From assembly GCA_963808315.1 (NCBI GenBank), contig CAWEFK010000002.1, forward strand, positions 124,001-188,000: a DNA stretch of 64,000 nucleotides. Direction: 5' to 3'. A program made the position numbers and the translations under genes. Within the stretch, counting starts at the first letter, position 1, and every line of letters begins with the position of its first letter. A model generated the notes under the pieces. The model was not told the DNA's origin and made no database searches. It saw nothing but the letters and a program-made list of their open reading frames with translations. Positions 18,754-27,738 of this stretch are shown piece by piece. Source of the DNA: Palsa-504 sp963808315. Its GTDB lineage: Bacteria > Actinomycetota > Actinomycetes > Streptosporangiales > Streptosporangiaceae.

Positions 18754-21174
18754 TCAGGCGGCCTCGGCCACCGCCGGCGCGGCCGAGGAGGAGTCGGCCG
18801 CCGCGGGCTCAAGCGCGAGCCGCAGCACCTCCCGGACATCGCCCACGGTGTGCACGTCGAGCTTGGCGAGCACCTCGGCCGGAACGTCGTCCAGGTCCGG
18901 CTCGTTCCGCTGCGGGATCAGCACGGTGGACATCCCGGCCCGGTGGGCGGCGAGCAGCTTCTGCTTGACGCCGCCGATCGGCAGCACCCGCCCGGTCAAG
19001 GACACCTCACCGGTCATCGCCACATCGGCCCGCACCGGGCGGCCGGAGAGCAGCGACGCCAGCGCGGTGGTCATCGTGACGCCCGCGCTCGGCCCGTCCT
19101 TGGGCACCGCGCCGGCCGGCACGTGGACATGCACGCCGCGGTCCTTCAGCTCGCCGACCGGAAGGCCGAGCTCGTCACCGTGCGAGCGCAGGTAGGACAG
19201 CGCGATCCGGGCCGATTCCTTCATCACGTCGCCGAGCTGGCCGGTCAGCGTGACCCCGGTCTCGCCGGTCTCCCGGCCGGCCAGGGACGCCTCGATGAAC
19301 AGCACGTCCCCGCCCGCGCCCGTTACCGCGAGTCCCGTCGCCACCCCGGGCACGGCCGTCCTGCGGTCGGGCCCGGCCAGGCTCGTCTCCGGCGTGAACC
19401 GGGGACGGCCCAGGTAGTCCCGCAGCTCGGCCACGCCGACGGTCACGGGCAGGGTGACCTCGTCCAGCGCCACCCGGGCCGCGACCTTGCGCAGGATACG
19501 GGCGACGGACCGTTCCAGCGACCGCACCCCCGCTTCCCTGGTGTACTCGGCCGCCACCAGCCGCAGCGCGTCATCGCTGACGGACAGCTCCGCGGCGTTC
19601 AGGCCGGCCTTGGACAGCTGCCTGGGCAGCAGGTGATCCCGGGCGATGAGGACCTTCTCGTCCTCGGTGTACCCGTCGAGCTGTACCAGTTCCATCCGGT
19701 CGAGCAGCGGGCCGGGAATCGAGTCGAGCACGTTCGCGGTGGCCAGGAACACCACGTCGGACAGGTCGAGCTCAACCTCGAGGTAGTGGTCGCGGAACGT
19801 GTGGTTCTGGGCCGGGTCAAGCACCTCGAGCAGCGCCGACGCGGGATCGCCGCGGTAGTCGGCACCGATCTTGTCCACCTCGTCGAGCAGCACGACCGGG
19901 TTCATCGAGCCCGCTTCGCGGATGGCGCGGACGATCCGGCCAGGCAGGGCCCCGACGTAGGTGCGCCGGTGACCGCGGATTTCCGCCTCGTCCCTGACGC
20001 CGCCCAGGGCCACCCGGACGAACTTGCGGTCCATGGCCCGGGCCACCGATTCGCCGAGCGAGGTCTTGCCGACGCCGGGCGGTCCCACCAGGGCGAGCAC
20101 GGCACCGGAGCGGCGGCCGCCGACGACCCCCAGGCCGCGGTCGGCCCGGCGCTTGCGCACCGCGAGGTACTCGATGATGCGTTCCTTGACGTCGTCCAGC
20201 CCGGTGTGATCCTCATCCAGGATGCGCCGTGCGTCGGTGATGTCGTAGGCGTCCTCGGTCCGCGCGTTCCACGGGATGTCCAGGACGGTGTCCAGCCAGG
20301 TCCGGATCCAGCCGGTCTCGGGAGACGCGTCGGGGGTCCGTTCGAGCTTGCCCACTTCCTTGAGCGCGGCCTCCCGGACCGACTCGGGAAGCTCAGCGGC
20401 TTCCACCCGGGCCCGGTAGTCGTCCTCCTCGGTAGCCGCGTCGCCGTTCAGGTCGGCGAGTTCCTTGCGCACCGCGGCGAGCTGCTGGCGCAGCAGGAAT
20501 TCCTTCTGCTGCTTCTCCATGCCCTCGGACACGTCCTTGCGGATGGACTCGGCCACCTCGATCTCGGCGAGGTGCTCACGGGTCCAGCCAATGACGAGCT
20601 CCAGGCGCTCGACCAGATCCGAGGTCTCGAGCAGCTGCAGCTTCTGCACCGAGGTCAGATAGCTGGAGTACCCGGCCCGGTCCGCGATGGCCGACGCGTC
20701 GTCGAGCTGCTGGATCATGTCGATGACCTGCCACGCCCCGCGCTGCTGCAGGATCGAAGTCAGCAGGGACTTGTACTGCTTGGCCAGTTCGTCGGCCCGC
20801 GGGCCGCGGTTGGTCTCCTCGATCACGGTGCCCTGTACCCACAGCGCCGCACCGGGTCCGGTGGTACCCGAGCCGATCTTGACCCGGACGACCCCGCGGA
20901 GCACCGCGCCAGGCTGTCCGCCGGGCAGGCGTCCGACCTGCTCGACCTCGGCCAGCGTGCCGACGCCGGCCAGCCCGCGGTCGGGCAGCCGGGGCACGAG
21001 GAGCACCCGTGCCTTAACCTCTGAACGCACGCCGGGAACCTGCTGGGACGGCAGTCGCGCCGCGTCTATGGCGGCACCGACCTCTGCTTGTGATGTCTCT
21101 AGGGGCACCACCATCCCCGGCAGCACCACCTCGTCGTCCAGCGGCAGCACCGGCAGCGTGAGCGTTTCACTCAT
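18754..21174 (-). CDS. lon: ATP-dependent protease Lon
   Basis: This intact 806-residue Lon protease degrades misfolded proteins. It has an N-terminal substrate domain (LPVLPLDDEVVLPGMVVPLE), a coiled middle (EGMEKQQKEFLLRQQLAAVR), an AAA module with Walker A GPPGVGKTSLG and Walker B VVLLDEVDKIG, and a C-terminal Ser/Lys protease domain with Ser in KDGPSAGVTM and Lys in GGVKQKLLAAHRAG. GGAGG lies six bases before the ATG. A perfect HAIR palindrome 15 bp upstream predicts HspR repression, which is established for Streptomyces lon. Confidence 0.97.
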   Translation of the reverse strand: MSETLTLPVLPLDDEVVLPGMVVPLETSQAEVGAAIDAARLPSQQVPGVRSEVKARVLLVPRLPDRGLAGVGTLAEVEQVGRLPGGQPGAVLRGVVRVKIGSGTTGPGAALWVQGTVIEETNRGPRADELAKQYKSLLTSILQQRGAWQVIDMIQQLDDASAIADRAGYSSYLTSVQKLQLLETSDLVERLELVIGWTREHLAEIEVAESIRKDVSEGMEKQQKEFLLRQQLAAVRKELADLNGDAATEEDDYRARVEAAELPESVREAALKEVGKLERTPDASPETGWIRTWLDTVLDIPWNARTEDAYDITDARRILDEDHTGLDDVKERIIEYLAVRKRRADRGLGVVGGRRSGAVLALVGPPGVGKTSLGESVARAMDRKFVRVALGGVRDEAEIRGHRRTYVGALPGRIVRAIREAGSMNPVVLLDEVDKIGADYRGDPASALLEVLDPAQNHTFRDHYLEVELDLSDVVFLATANVLDSIPGPLLDRMELVQLDGYTEDEKVLIARDHLLPRQLSKAGLNAAELSVSDDALRLVAAEYTREAGVRSLERSVARILRKVAARVALDEVTLPVTVGVAELRDYLGRPRFTPETSLAGPDRRTAVPGVATGLAVTGAGGDVLFIEASLAGRETGETGVTLTGQLGDVMKESARIALSYLRSHGDELGLPVGELKDRGVHVHVPAGAVPKDGPSAGVTMTTALASLLSGRPVRADVAMTGEVSLTGRVLPIGGVKQKLLAAHRAGMSTVLIPQRNEPDLDDVPAEVLAKLDVHTVGDVREVLRLALEPAAADSSSAAPAVAEAA

Positions 21175-21189
21175 TGATGGCCTCCAAAA

Positions 21190-21210
21190 CTTGAGTCATA
21201 CTCACTCAAG
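21190..21210 (-). promoter_or_regulatory. HAIR operator (HspR site) of lon
   Basis: CTTGAGT-N7-ACTCAAG, an exact match to the HspR-associated inverted repeat. It lies 15-35 bp upstream of the lon start. HspR with DnaK as corepressor would release lon on heat shock. Confidence 0.93.
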
Positions 21211-21842
21211 AAAGAAGAGCCCGCCGAAATTTCCCCATAGCGTTCGCCCGCAGCGATCACGCCGCGCCCGCCGGGGTCTTCTTGGGTACTAGCCCGCTAC
21301 CGCGACCCGCCGGGCGTACTCGAAGGTCCCAGCTGTATCAAGAATCACGCTTACCACGACTGTAACGCGCGTCTTTGGCGCCCAGAGTCAGCTTTTGTGC
21401 AGTGGATCCGGGCTCGGCGGTGGATCCGGTGGCCGGGGGTGCACCAGATCGGCTGTGCGCAGCCGCGAGTCATCGCGATCAGCCGGGAGCGAGCCAGCCG
21501 CCCACTCCGCGCCGCGGCCCGCGTCCTGGCGGCCGCCCCGGCCCGCCGCCCCGCGTCCCGTCAACCCCGGCAGCCACATCAGGATCACCCGGTACGGACA
21601 CAGCGGATTTAGGTGGGGGATTTAAGCTACGCGGAGACTTTGGGGGATCCGGATGCACAAAACTCTCCACCAAGCCGGAATCCCCCACGATTTTCAGCCG
21701 GCCGGGCGCACCGCAAGACACCGCACACCACACGACACTGCAACCGCAACCGCGGTACCCCGGCCCGCACCGCAGGCCCGCTGCTGGGCAACGTGACCGG
21801 AGCGGACAGCGCCGGTATCCCGGCATCCCGGCGCGCCCCGGA
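21211..21842. other. intergenic stretch between lon and the MFS exporter gene
   Basis: About 630 bp without a convincing gene. Short open frames here have mixed third-base composition and no known motifs. It contains the lon upstream region and the large imperfect palindrome at 21612-21689. A second partial copy of the TTTTGTGCA and GGATCC motifs lies at about 21393-21421, which suggests the remnant of a repeat family. Confidence 0.5.
21612..21689. repeat. 78-bp imperfect palindrome
   Basis: Two 39-bp arms meet at a GGATCC-GGAT centre. By eye 28 of 39 positions are complementary, including ten in a row at the outer ends (GTGGGGGATT) and GGAGA further in. It resembles a miniature inverted-repeat element or a bidirectional hairpin. 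No flanking target duplication was recognised. Confidence 0.55.
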
Positions 21843-23092
21843 TCAACCGTCCCGCCCGCCGGCGCCCGGGATTGCGATAGCGGGCTGCCCTGGGATTATG
21901 GCCGGCATCCGCGGCACGATGAGGCATGTGAGTGCCGCTGCGCTTAGCGTAATGAGGCTGGCGGTGATGGCCATGCCGGTGAAGTGGACGGCCTGGGTGA
22001 TGAACGGACCGGCCACGGCGCCGGCCAGGGTGGCTGCGGCCTCGCCGGTGAGGAATACGGCGCTGACCCGGCCGAGTGCGGCGTTGGGGATGACTCGCTG
22101 CATGGCGGTCTGCGGGATCACCAGTGACATGGAGCCGAACATCCCGACGGCGACCGCGGCGGGCAGCGCAGTGGCCAGCGACGACGAGGTGAACAGCAGG
22201 AAGTACGCGACGGCGGTGGCCGTCAGGCTGGCGGTCAGCAGGTTCCGGGGCTGGACCCGGTCCAGGAGCCGGCGGATGACGGGGCGCCGGCCAGGAAGCC
22301 CACGCCCAGGCAGGCCAGCAGGAAGCCGGTGTGCTCGCTGCCGCCCAGCCGCTGGACGCCGAGCGGGATGAGCACGGCGGTGAGCGAGGCGTTAGCCGCC
22401 AGGTAGATGACCGTGACGGGCAGCAGGGCCCGGGTCACGGACTGGCGGCGCAGGACGCGTGCGCCCGCGATGAGGTCGCGGGTCACGTCGCCGATCGTGG
22501 TCTTACGGTCCGCGGGCTTGCTGTCCGCCGTGGATGTCAGGAACATGGCGGCGGCCGATAGCAGGTAGCTGAGGGCGTCGGCACAGATCAGCCACTTGAC
22601 GCCGTAGGCGGTCAGCAGGATCCCGCCGAGCGGGCCGCCGATCAGGCGGATGGCGCCGCTGCTGGCGGAGGTCAGCGTATTGGCGCTGCTCAGCATGGGA
22701 CCGGTACCGACGATGGCGGGCGTGCGGGCTTGCCATGCGGGCACGTAGAGCACGAAGCCGCTGTTCTCCGCGATCAGCGCTAGATAAAGTACCCAGTACC
22801 GTCCGGGTGACGTGCCGAGCAGCATGACGGCCACCGCGGCCGCGCAGAGCAGGTTCGTCGCGATCATCAGACGGCGCCGGTCCCACCGGTCGGTGAACAC
22901 ACCGGCGATCGGGCCGAGGATCAGGATTGGCAAGTACTCGGCGGCGAGGGTGAGCCCGGTGGCCCGCAACGAGCCGGTGACCAGGAAGATGTGGGCGGGG
23001 ATGGCGAGGACCAGCAACCATGAGCCGAGGCCGCTGACGAGGCCGCCGGCCCATAGCAGCCGGAAGTCCCGTATTCGCAGGGCCTGGAGCAT
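21843..23092 (-). CDS. MFS exporter, MFS_3 type (frameshifted)
   Basis: The first 270 residues read cleanly (RIRDFRLLWAGGLVSGLGSW, then LGPIAGVFTDRWDRRRLMIA with the loop 2-3 MFS motif, and PAWQARTPAIVGTGPMLSSA). Near 22280 the frame changes, and the rest (FGSMSLVIPQTAMQRVIPNA, then RVSAVFLTGEAAATLAGAVA) continues in another frame to 21843. The total of about 416 residues and 12 helices is normal for EntS-like exporters of siderophores or macrolides. GGAGG precedes the ATG. It is divergent from an XRE regulator with palindromes across the shared promoter. Confidence 0.75.
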
Positions 23093-23113
23093 GACTGTCC
23101 TCCGTCAGCTGAT

Positions 23114-23156
23114 TATCCTGTCAGGATAGCTTTTCACATTAGTGCTCTGTCAAGAT
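23114..23156. promoter_or_regulatory. operator and promoter between MFS exporter and XRE genes
   Basis: A perfect 7-bp inverted repeat (TATCCTG-T-CAGGATA, 23114-23128) overlaps the expected -10 of the exporter. A second related half (CTGTCAAGAT, 23147-23156), 29 bp away, contains a consensus -35 (TTGACA on the minus strand, 23153-23148). The repeats thus cover both promoter elements, as expected for a repressor, most simply the divergent XRE protein. Confidence 0.6.
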
Positions 23157-23166
23157 CGGAGTTCGG

Positions 23167-23628
23167 ATGGGACAGTCAGCGATCGGCCGCGAGCTGCGGG
23201 CCCGGCGGACGGCGTCGGGCCGGACCGTGGCATCGGTGGCGGCTGACGCAGGCCTGTCGGTCCCTTACATCGCCAACCTGGAGAACGGCCGGGGCAACCC
23301 GACGACCGCGGCCCTGACCCGGCTGGCCGGAGCCCTGGGCCTGCAGCTCGTCATCACGCTGGTCCCGGCCGAGGATGACCAGGAGGCCGGGCCGCGCGCC
23401 GCGCCCCAGACGCCCGCCTCCCTGGTCCGGCTCGGCCGCACCACCAGGTTCCGGCGGGCGGTCAGGGTGATCGCCGAAACGGCAGACCTGAATGCCGACG
23501 AGCTCGCTGTCCAGCTCGTGGCCGCACTGGCGGCGCTCGCGCACACCATGGGCCGGGACCTTACCGAGGCGGACTGGTGGCGCCTTCTTGACGCGCTGCT
23601 ACTGATCGCCGTTCATCCCGCACCTTGA
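23167..23628 (+). CDS. XRE-family helix-turn-helix regulator
   Basis: This 153-residue protein has an N-terminal Cro/CI helix-turn-helix (ELRARRTASGRTVASVAADA, then LSVPYIANLENGRGNPTTAA) and a C-terminal helical region of unknown fold. GGAG lies five bases before the ATG. Its position divergent from the exporter, with palindromes between, suggests local repression relieved by an exported compound. No ligand is evident. Confidence 0.85.
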   Translation: MGQSAIGRELRARRTASGRTVASVAADAGLSVPYIANLENGRGNPTTAALTRLAGALGLQLVITLVPAEDDQEAGPRAAPQTPASLVRLGRTTRFRRAVRVIAETADLNADELAVQLVAALAALAHTMGRDLTEADWWRLLDALLLIAVHPAP

Positions 23629-23643
23629 CCGGGCCGGAGCACG

Positions 23644-24387
23644 TTACCGGCCGGTCAGGAGAACGTGCAGGTGGCGCGGGCCGTGCACGCCCTCGACCCG
23701 GATCAGCTCGATGTCACTGGTGGCCGAGGGACCCGAGATGAGCGTGTGCGGACGGGCCGGGTCGAGTCGCGCGAACGCGTCCGCCAGGTCGGCGGCGACC
23801 TGGTCGGCCCGGACCACCACCAGGTGGAAGTCGGGCACCAGGGTGAGCGCCCGGCGGCCCTGACCCAAGAACCCCGGGAACCCCGGGAACCCGGGGCCGT
23901 GGTCCAGGATGATCGTGCCGGTCTCGGCGATGGCCACCGCGCAGCCGGTGACGACACCCGCCGTCTGGTCCAGTTCGGCCGGGGACAGCGGCGGTTCGTC
24001 GCCGGTCAGCTCGATGGTTGCGGGCAACCCGGCCAGCCATTCCGGCGGCAGCCCGGCCGGCGTCACGAACGGACCCGGCCGGGTTCCGGCTCGTGCGGTC
24101 AGCGCCCGGGCCACGGCGGACGGCAGGTCCGGTTCAGGCACGCGCTCGACCACCGCGCGGTAGTCGGCGACGCGCTCGGCGAACAGGTCGACGATGTCGG
24201 CGTCGTGGTGCGCGCGCAGGTACTCACGGGGCAGCGCCGCGTAGGCCGCGTCCACGTCCGGGCGGACCTGGGCAGCCGCTCCGGCCGCGGCACCCGCAGC
24301 GCCGGTCGCGGCACCGGCTGCACCGGCATCAGCGCTGGTCGCGGCGCGGATCCGGGCCAGGATCTGGTCCCGCGCGGTCCCCGTCAC
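23644..24387 (-). CDS. lutC: lactate utilisation protein LutC (LUD domain)
   Basis: LutC is the third component of the LutABC L-lactate dehydrogenase complex, which oxidises L-lactate to pyruvate. The LUD domain is seen in VVTGCAVAIAETGTIILDHG and LVPDFHLVVVRADQV, with the end LISGPSATSDIELIRVEGVH. I place the start at GTG 24387, which overlaps the lutB stop by four bases, rather than ATG 24414. An Ala/Gly-rich linker (residues 18-40) separates the N-terminal helix from the domain. Confidence 0.88.
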   Translation of the reverse strand: MTGTARDQILARIRAATSADAGAAGAATGAAGAAAGAAAQVRPDVDAAYAALPREYLRAHHDADIVDLFAERVADYRAVVERVPEPDLPSAVARALTARAGTRPGPFVTPAGLPPEWLAGLPATIELTGDEPPLSPAELDQTAGVVTGCAVAIAETGTIILDHGPGFPGFPGFLGQGRRALTLVPDFHLVVVRADQVAADLADAFARLDPARPHTLISGPSATSDIELIRVEGVHGPRHLHVLLTGR

Positions 24388-25838
24388 CGGCCTGGACCCC
24401 TGGTCCGCGCCCACCAGCCGCGGAACGACTCCGGCGGCGGAGCCGGGGCATCACGGGTCTGCGTCCAGCCGCCCAGCGGCGGCGGCAGCCTCCGGATCAC
24501 ACCTGAACGGCCCACCAGCTTGCCGCTCCGAGCCGCGGCTCGCTGGGCCGCGGCGAGCAGCCGGGGCGAGCGAAGCACCAGGCCGGACAGGTTGAATACT
24601 GTCCGTTCGGGAGAAAAATGCTTGTCACGCTTGGCGTCGACGACCTGGCCGCGCAGGTACACGAGCGCCTCGGGGATGTTGATGGCGACCGGGCAGACGT
24701 CGTAGCAGGCGCCGCACAAGGTGGACGCGAACGGCAGCGACGCGTCGATCGGAGACGTGACGCCGCGCAGCAGCGGGGAGATGATCGCGCCGATCGGGCC
24801 GGGATAGGGCGAGCCGTAGGCGTGACCGCCGGTCCGCTCGTAGACCGGGCACACGTTCAGGCAGGCCGAGCACCTGATGCAGCGCAGCGCCTGCCGGCCG
24901 GTGTGATCGGCCAGCGCCGAGGTGCGGCCGTTGTCCAGCAGGACGAGGTGGAAGTCCTGTGGCCCGTCGCCCGGCGTGACCCCGGTCCAGGTCGAGGTGT
25001 AGGGATTCATCCGCTCGGCCGTCGACGACCTGGGCAGCAGGGCGAGGAACACCTCGAGGTCCCGCCAGCTGGGGAGGATCTTCTCGATCCCCACCACCGA
25101 GATGAGCGTGCGCGGCAGCGTGACGCACATCCGGCCGTTGCCCTCCGATTCCACCACCACGAGCGACCCGGTGTCGGCGATGGCGAAGTTGGCCCCGGAG
25201 ATCCCGACCTGGGCGGACAGGAACGCCTGCCGCAGATGCGACCGGGCCGCCGCGGCGAGCATGGCCGGGTCGTCGGTCAGGTCGGCCGGCACGTCCGGCA
25301 TCTGCTGGCGGAAGATCTCCCTTATCTCGGAACGGTTCCGGTGTATGGCCGGCACCAGGATGTGGCTGGGCCGGTCGTGGCCGAGCTGGACGATGAGCTC
25401 GGCCAGGTCGGTTTCCAGCGCGTGGATGCCGTCGGCCGCCAGGGCCTCGTTCAGGCCGATTTCCTGGGTCACCATCGACTTCACCTTGACCACCTGGTCC
25501 GCCCCGGCCGCGCGGACCAGGCCCGTCACGATCGTGTTCGCCTCGGCCGCGTCCTGGGCCCAGTGCACGTGGCCGCCCGCCTTCGTGACGTTGTCCTCCA
25601 GCCGGAGCAGGTAGGTGTCCAGGTTGGCCAGCGTGTGGTCCTTGATCGCCTTGGCGCAGGCGCGCAGCGCCTCCCAGTCGGTCAGTTCGGCGACCGTGCC
25701 CGCCCTCTTCTCGCGGATCGTGTGCGTGGCGTGCGCCAGGTTGCGCCGCAGCTGGGAATCGGCGACCGCGGTGGCGGCCGCCACCGGGAAGGCGGGCATG
25801 CCGAGATAGGTCGGCATGTCCGGGTGCGGCGCGGTCAT
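24384..25838 (-). CDS. lutB: iron-sulfur protein LutB
   Basis: This 484-residue electron-transfer subunit of LutABC has an N-terminal LUD-like domain (MVTQEIGLNEALAADGI, GISGANFAIADTGSLVVVES) followed by two 4Fe-4S clusters (CIRCSACLNVCPVY and CGACYDVCPVAI). It is intact. The start overlaps the lutA stop (ATGA), and its own stop overlaps lutC, so the three genes form one tightly coupled operon. Confidence 0.93.
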   Translation of the reverse strand: MTAPHPDMPTYLGMPAFPVAAATAVADSQLRRNLAHATHTIREKRAGTVAELTDWEALRACAKAIKDHTLANLDTYLLRLEDNVTKAGGHVHWAQDAAEANTIVTGLVRAAGADQVVKVKSMVTQEIGLNEALAADGIHALETDLAELIVQLGHDRPSHILVPAIHRNRSEIREIFRQQMPDVPADLTDDPAMLAAAARSHLRQAFLSAQVGISGANFAIADTGSLVVVESEGNGRMCVTLPRTLISVVGIEKILPSWRDLEVFLALLPRSSTAERMNPYTSTWTGVTPGDGPQDFHLVLLDNGRTSALADHTGRQALRCIRCSACLNVCPVYERTGGHAYGSPYPGPIGAIISPLLRGVTSPIDASLPFASTLCGACYDVCPVAINIPEALVYLRGQVVDAKRDKHFSPERTVFNLSGLVLRSPRLLAAAQRAAARSGKLVGRSGVIRRLPPPLGGWTQTRDAPAPPPESFRGWWARTRGPGR

Positions 25839-26596
25839 GCCGGCACCGTCCCCGCTACCCGCGGGTCATTCTCGGTGCACGCCAGGATCTCCGCCAGGTG
25901 CATGGTGGCCACCCCGGACCGCTGCCGGGTGAGCGCGCCGCCGATGTGCATCAGGCACGAGTTATCCGCCGCGCACAGCACCTCGGCGCCGCTCTGCCGC
26001 ACCGCCGTCACCTTGTCGGCGCAGATGGCCGCCGAGACGTCGGCATTCTTCACCGCGAACGTGCCGCCGAATCCGCAGCACGACTCCGCGTCGGGCAGGT
26101 CGGCCAGGTCCAGCCCCCGTACCGCGCGGAGCAACCGGAGCGGCGCGTCGCCGACCCGGAGCATGCGGAGGGAATGACAACTCGGGTGATAGGTGACCCG
26201 GTGCGGGAAGTAGGCGCCGACGTCGGTCACCCCGAGCACGTCGGCCAGGAACACGGAAAGCTCGTAGGTCCGGGGGGCGAGCTGCGCCACGGCCCGGGCC
26301 AGCCCGGCGTCCCCCGCCTCGGCGGCCAGCACGGGGAAATACTCGCGGACCATCGAGGCGCAGGAGGCCGAGGGGGTGACGATCGCGTCGAAGCCGCTGA
26401 ACGCCGCGGTGAACCCGCGCGCCATCGGCGTGGCTTCCCGCCGGTAGCCGGTGTTGAAGTGCATCTGGCCGCAGCAGGTCTGGGCGGCCGGGAATTCCAC
26501 CCGGTGACCGAGGCGCTCGAGCACGGCCACCACGGCCCGCCCGGTGCCGGGGAACAGCGTGTCAGTCAGGCACGTCACGAACAAGCCGATACGCAT
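25835..26596 (-). CDS. lutA: (Fe-S)-binding protein LutA
   Basis: The first gene of the lutABC operon encodes about 253 residues with two CCG-type cysteine-rich motifs (QTCCGQMHFNTGY and ESCCGFGGTFAV), the hallmark of LutA/GlcF-type subunits that hold a noncubane cluster. I choose ATG 26596, with GGAGG six bases before it; an upstream start at 26674 would add unlike residues. No lut-type GntR regulator is adjacent, and the next gene is an unrelated tetR. Confidence 0.92.
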   Translation of the reverse strand: MRIGLFVTCLTDTLFPGTGRAVVAVLERLGHRVEFPAAQTCCGQMHFNTGYRREATPMARGFTAAFSGFDAIVTPSASCASMVREYFPVLAAEAGDAGLARAVAQLAPRTYELSVFLADVLGVTDVGAYFPHRVTYHPSCHSLRMLRVGDAPLRLLRAVRGLDLADLPDAESCCGFGGTFAVKNADVSAAICADKVTAVRQSGAEVLCAADNSCLMHIGGALTRQRSGVATMHLAEILACTENDPRVAGTVPA

Positions 26597-26670
26597 CAAG
26601 CGCCTCCGCCAGTCAACGCTACAAGACCGCCCGCGGCACGGTGCAGTCCCCCTAGGGCCTGGGCGCATGA

Positions 26671-27571
26671 TCACTGGCGTGTGGGCGCGACGTGGCCGGC
26701 TTGATCGCGGGCGGCTTGATCGCGGGCGGCTCGGGCGCGATGAGCCGGCAGCCGGGCCGCGATGCCGTCGAGCAGGCAGTCGAGGCCGAATTCGAAGCGC
26801 TCATCCCTGGTCCGCGGATCGTCGGGGTCGACGCCCGCTTCGATCAGGCGCGCGATCTGCGGGTAGCGGCCACTGGCCTGGAACCACGTCCGGTAGCGCT
26901 CGCGCTCGGCCTGGAGCTCCTCCGCCGTCAGGTTCGCCTCGGCCAGCTCCTGGTCACGCTGGCCGCGAACCTCCTGCGCCTCGCGTATCACGGCGCCCAT
27001 CACGTAGGTCGCGACCGTGGCCATGATGTCCATGGTGACGTGGGGCTCCAGGTCAAGCCCGACGAGCATGCCGAGCAGGCGCTCCAGGTTCCGTGCGTCG
27101 TTCGGCCCGGCCGGCGGCCTGCTGCCGATGAACTCCAGCGCCCACCGGTGCCGCTTCATGCCGGCCCGGGTCCGCTGCGCGAACGCTCCCAGGTCGGCGC
27201 GCCAGTCACCGGAAGGTTCGGGTACCTCGATTTCCGCCTCGATCGACTCCAACATCAGGTCGAGCAGTTCTTCCTTCGACCCCACGTACCAGTACAGCGA
27301 CATCGCGCCCGCGCCGAGTTCCCCAGCGATCCGCCGCATGCTGATCGCTTCGGGACCTTCGGCGTCCGCCACGGCGATCGCGGTGCGGACGATCTCGGCC
27401 TGGGACAGGCCACGATCGCGGCGGGGCGGCTGCGCCCGGCGGTCGCGGTGCCGCTGGGCGTGCCCGGCTATCCGATGCTCGCGCTGGTCCTCCCGGGAGA
27501 CCCGGCCGGGCTCGCGGATAAGGACGCCGGGGCCGGTCGAACGGCCACGGCTCCTCGTCGCGCTCGTCCAT
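26671..27571 (-). CDS. TetR-family repressor of the adjacent ABC exporter (probable N-terminal frameshift)
   Basis: The helix-turn-helix (LSQAEIVRTAIAVADAEGPE, then MRRIAGELGAGAMSLYWYVG) and a TetR_C-type all-helical domain are clear. The only well-placed start, ATG 27571 with AAGGAG five bases upstream, is in a different frame from the HTH, so an indel near 27540 is likely; 901 nt fits one extra or missing base. It is divergent from the drrAB-like genes with three operator repeats between them. The C-terminal tail carries a short Ala/Arg/Asp/Gln repeat. Confidence 0.8.
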
Positions 27572-27664
27572 GCCTGCTCCTTTCGCCGCTCTTGCCTGCC
27601 CGGAAACCAGTGTCCCGCGCACCGATCCGGCCGCCGGCCAGGCACGGAGGTTGCGCCAAAGAAG

Positions 27665-27720
27665 TTGCCTTCTCGTACACCGTACTGTTATGGTACATCG
27701 TACTAAGACGTACAGCGTAC
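27665..27720. promoter_or_regulatory. triple GTACANCGTAC operator and promoter of the drug exporter
   Basis: Three copies of the 11-mer GTACANCGTAC (27675, 27693, 27710), spaced 18 and 17 bp, overlie a promoter TTGCCT-N18-TATGGT for the ABC genes. Each copy is partly self-complementary because GTAC is a palindrome. Their spacing puts successive copies almost two helical turns apart on similar faces, which suggests cooperative TetR binding. Confidence 0.75.
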
Positions 27721-27738
27721 GAGTGACGGGGAGTAAAC

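Noticed and set aside
18715..21024. 769-codon plus-strand frame opposite lon
   Set aside because: Shadow frame; lon on the minus strand has every expected motif.
21375..21947. Overlapping short frames in the lon-exporter gap
   Set aside because: Several frames are open at once, none with motifs; they overlap the palindrome at 21612.
23644..27571. TetR gene as the regulator of lutABC
   Set aside because: It is on the same strand upstream, but its operator repeats lie over the divergent ABC exporter promoter, so the exporter is the better target.
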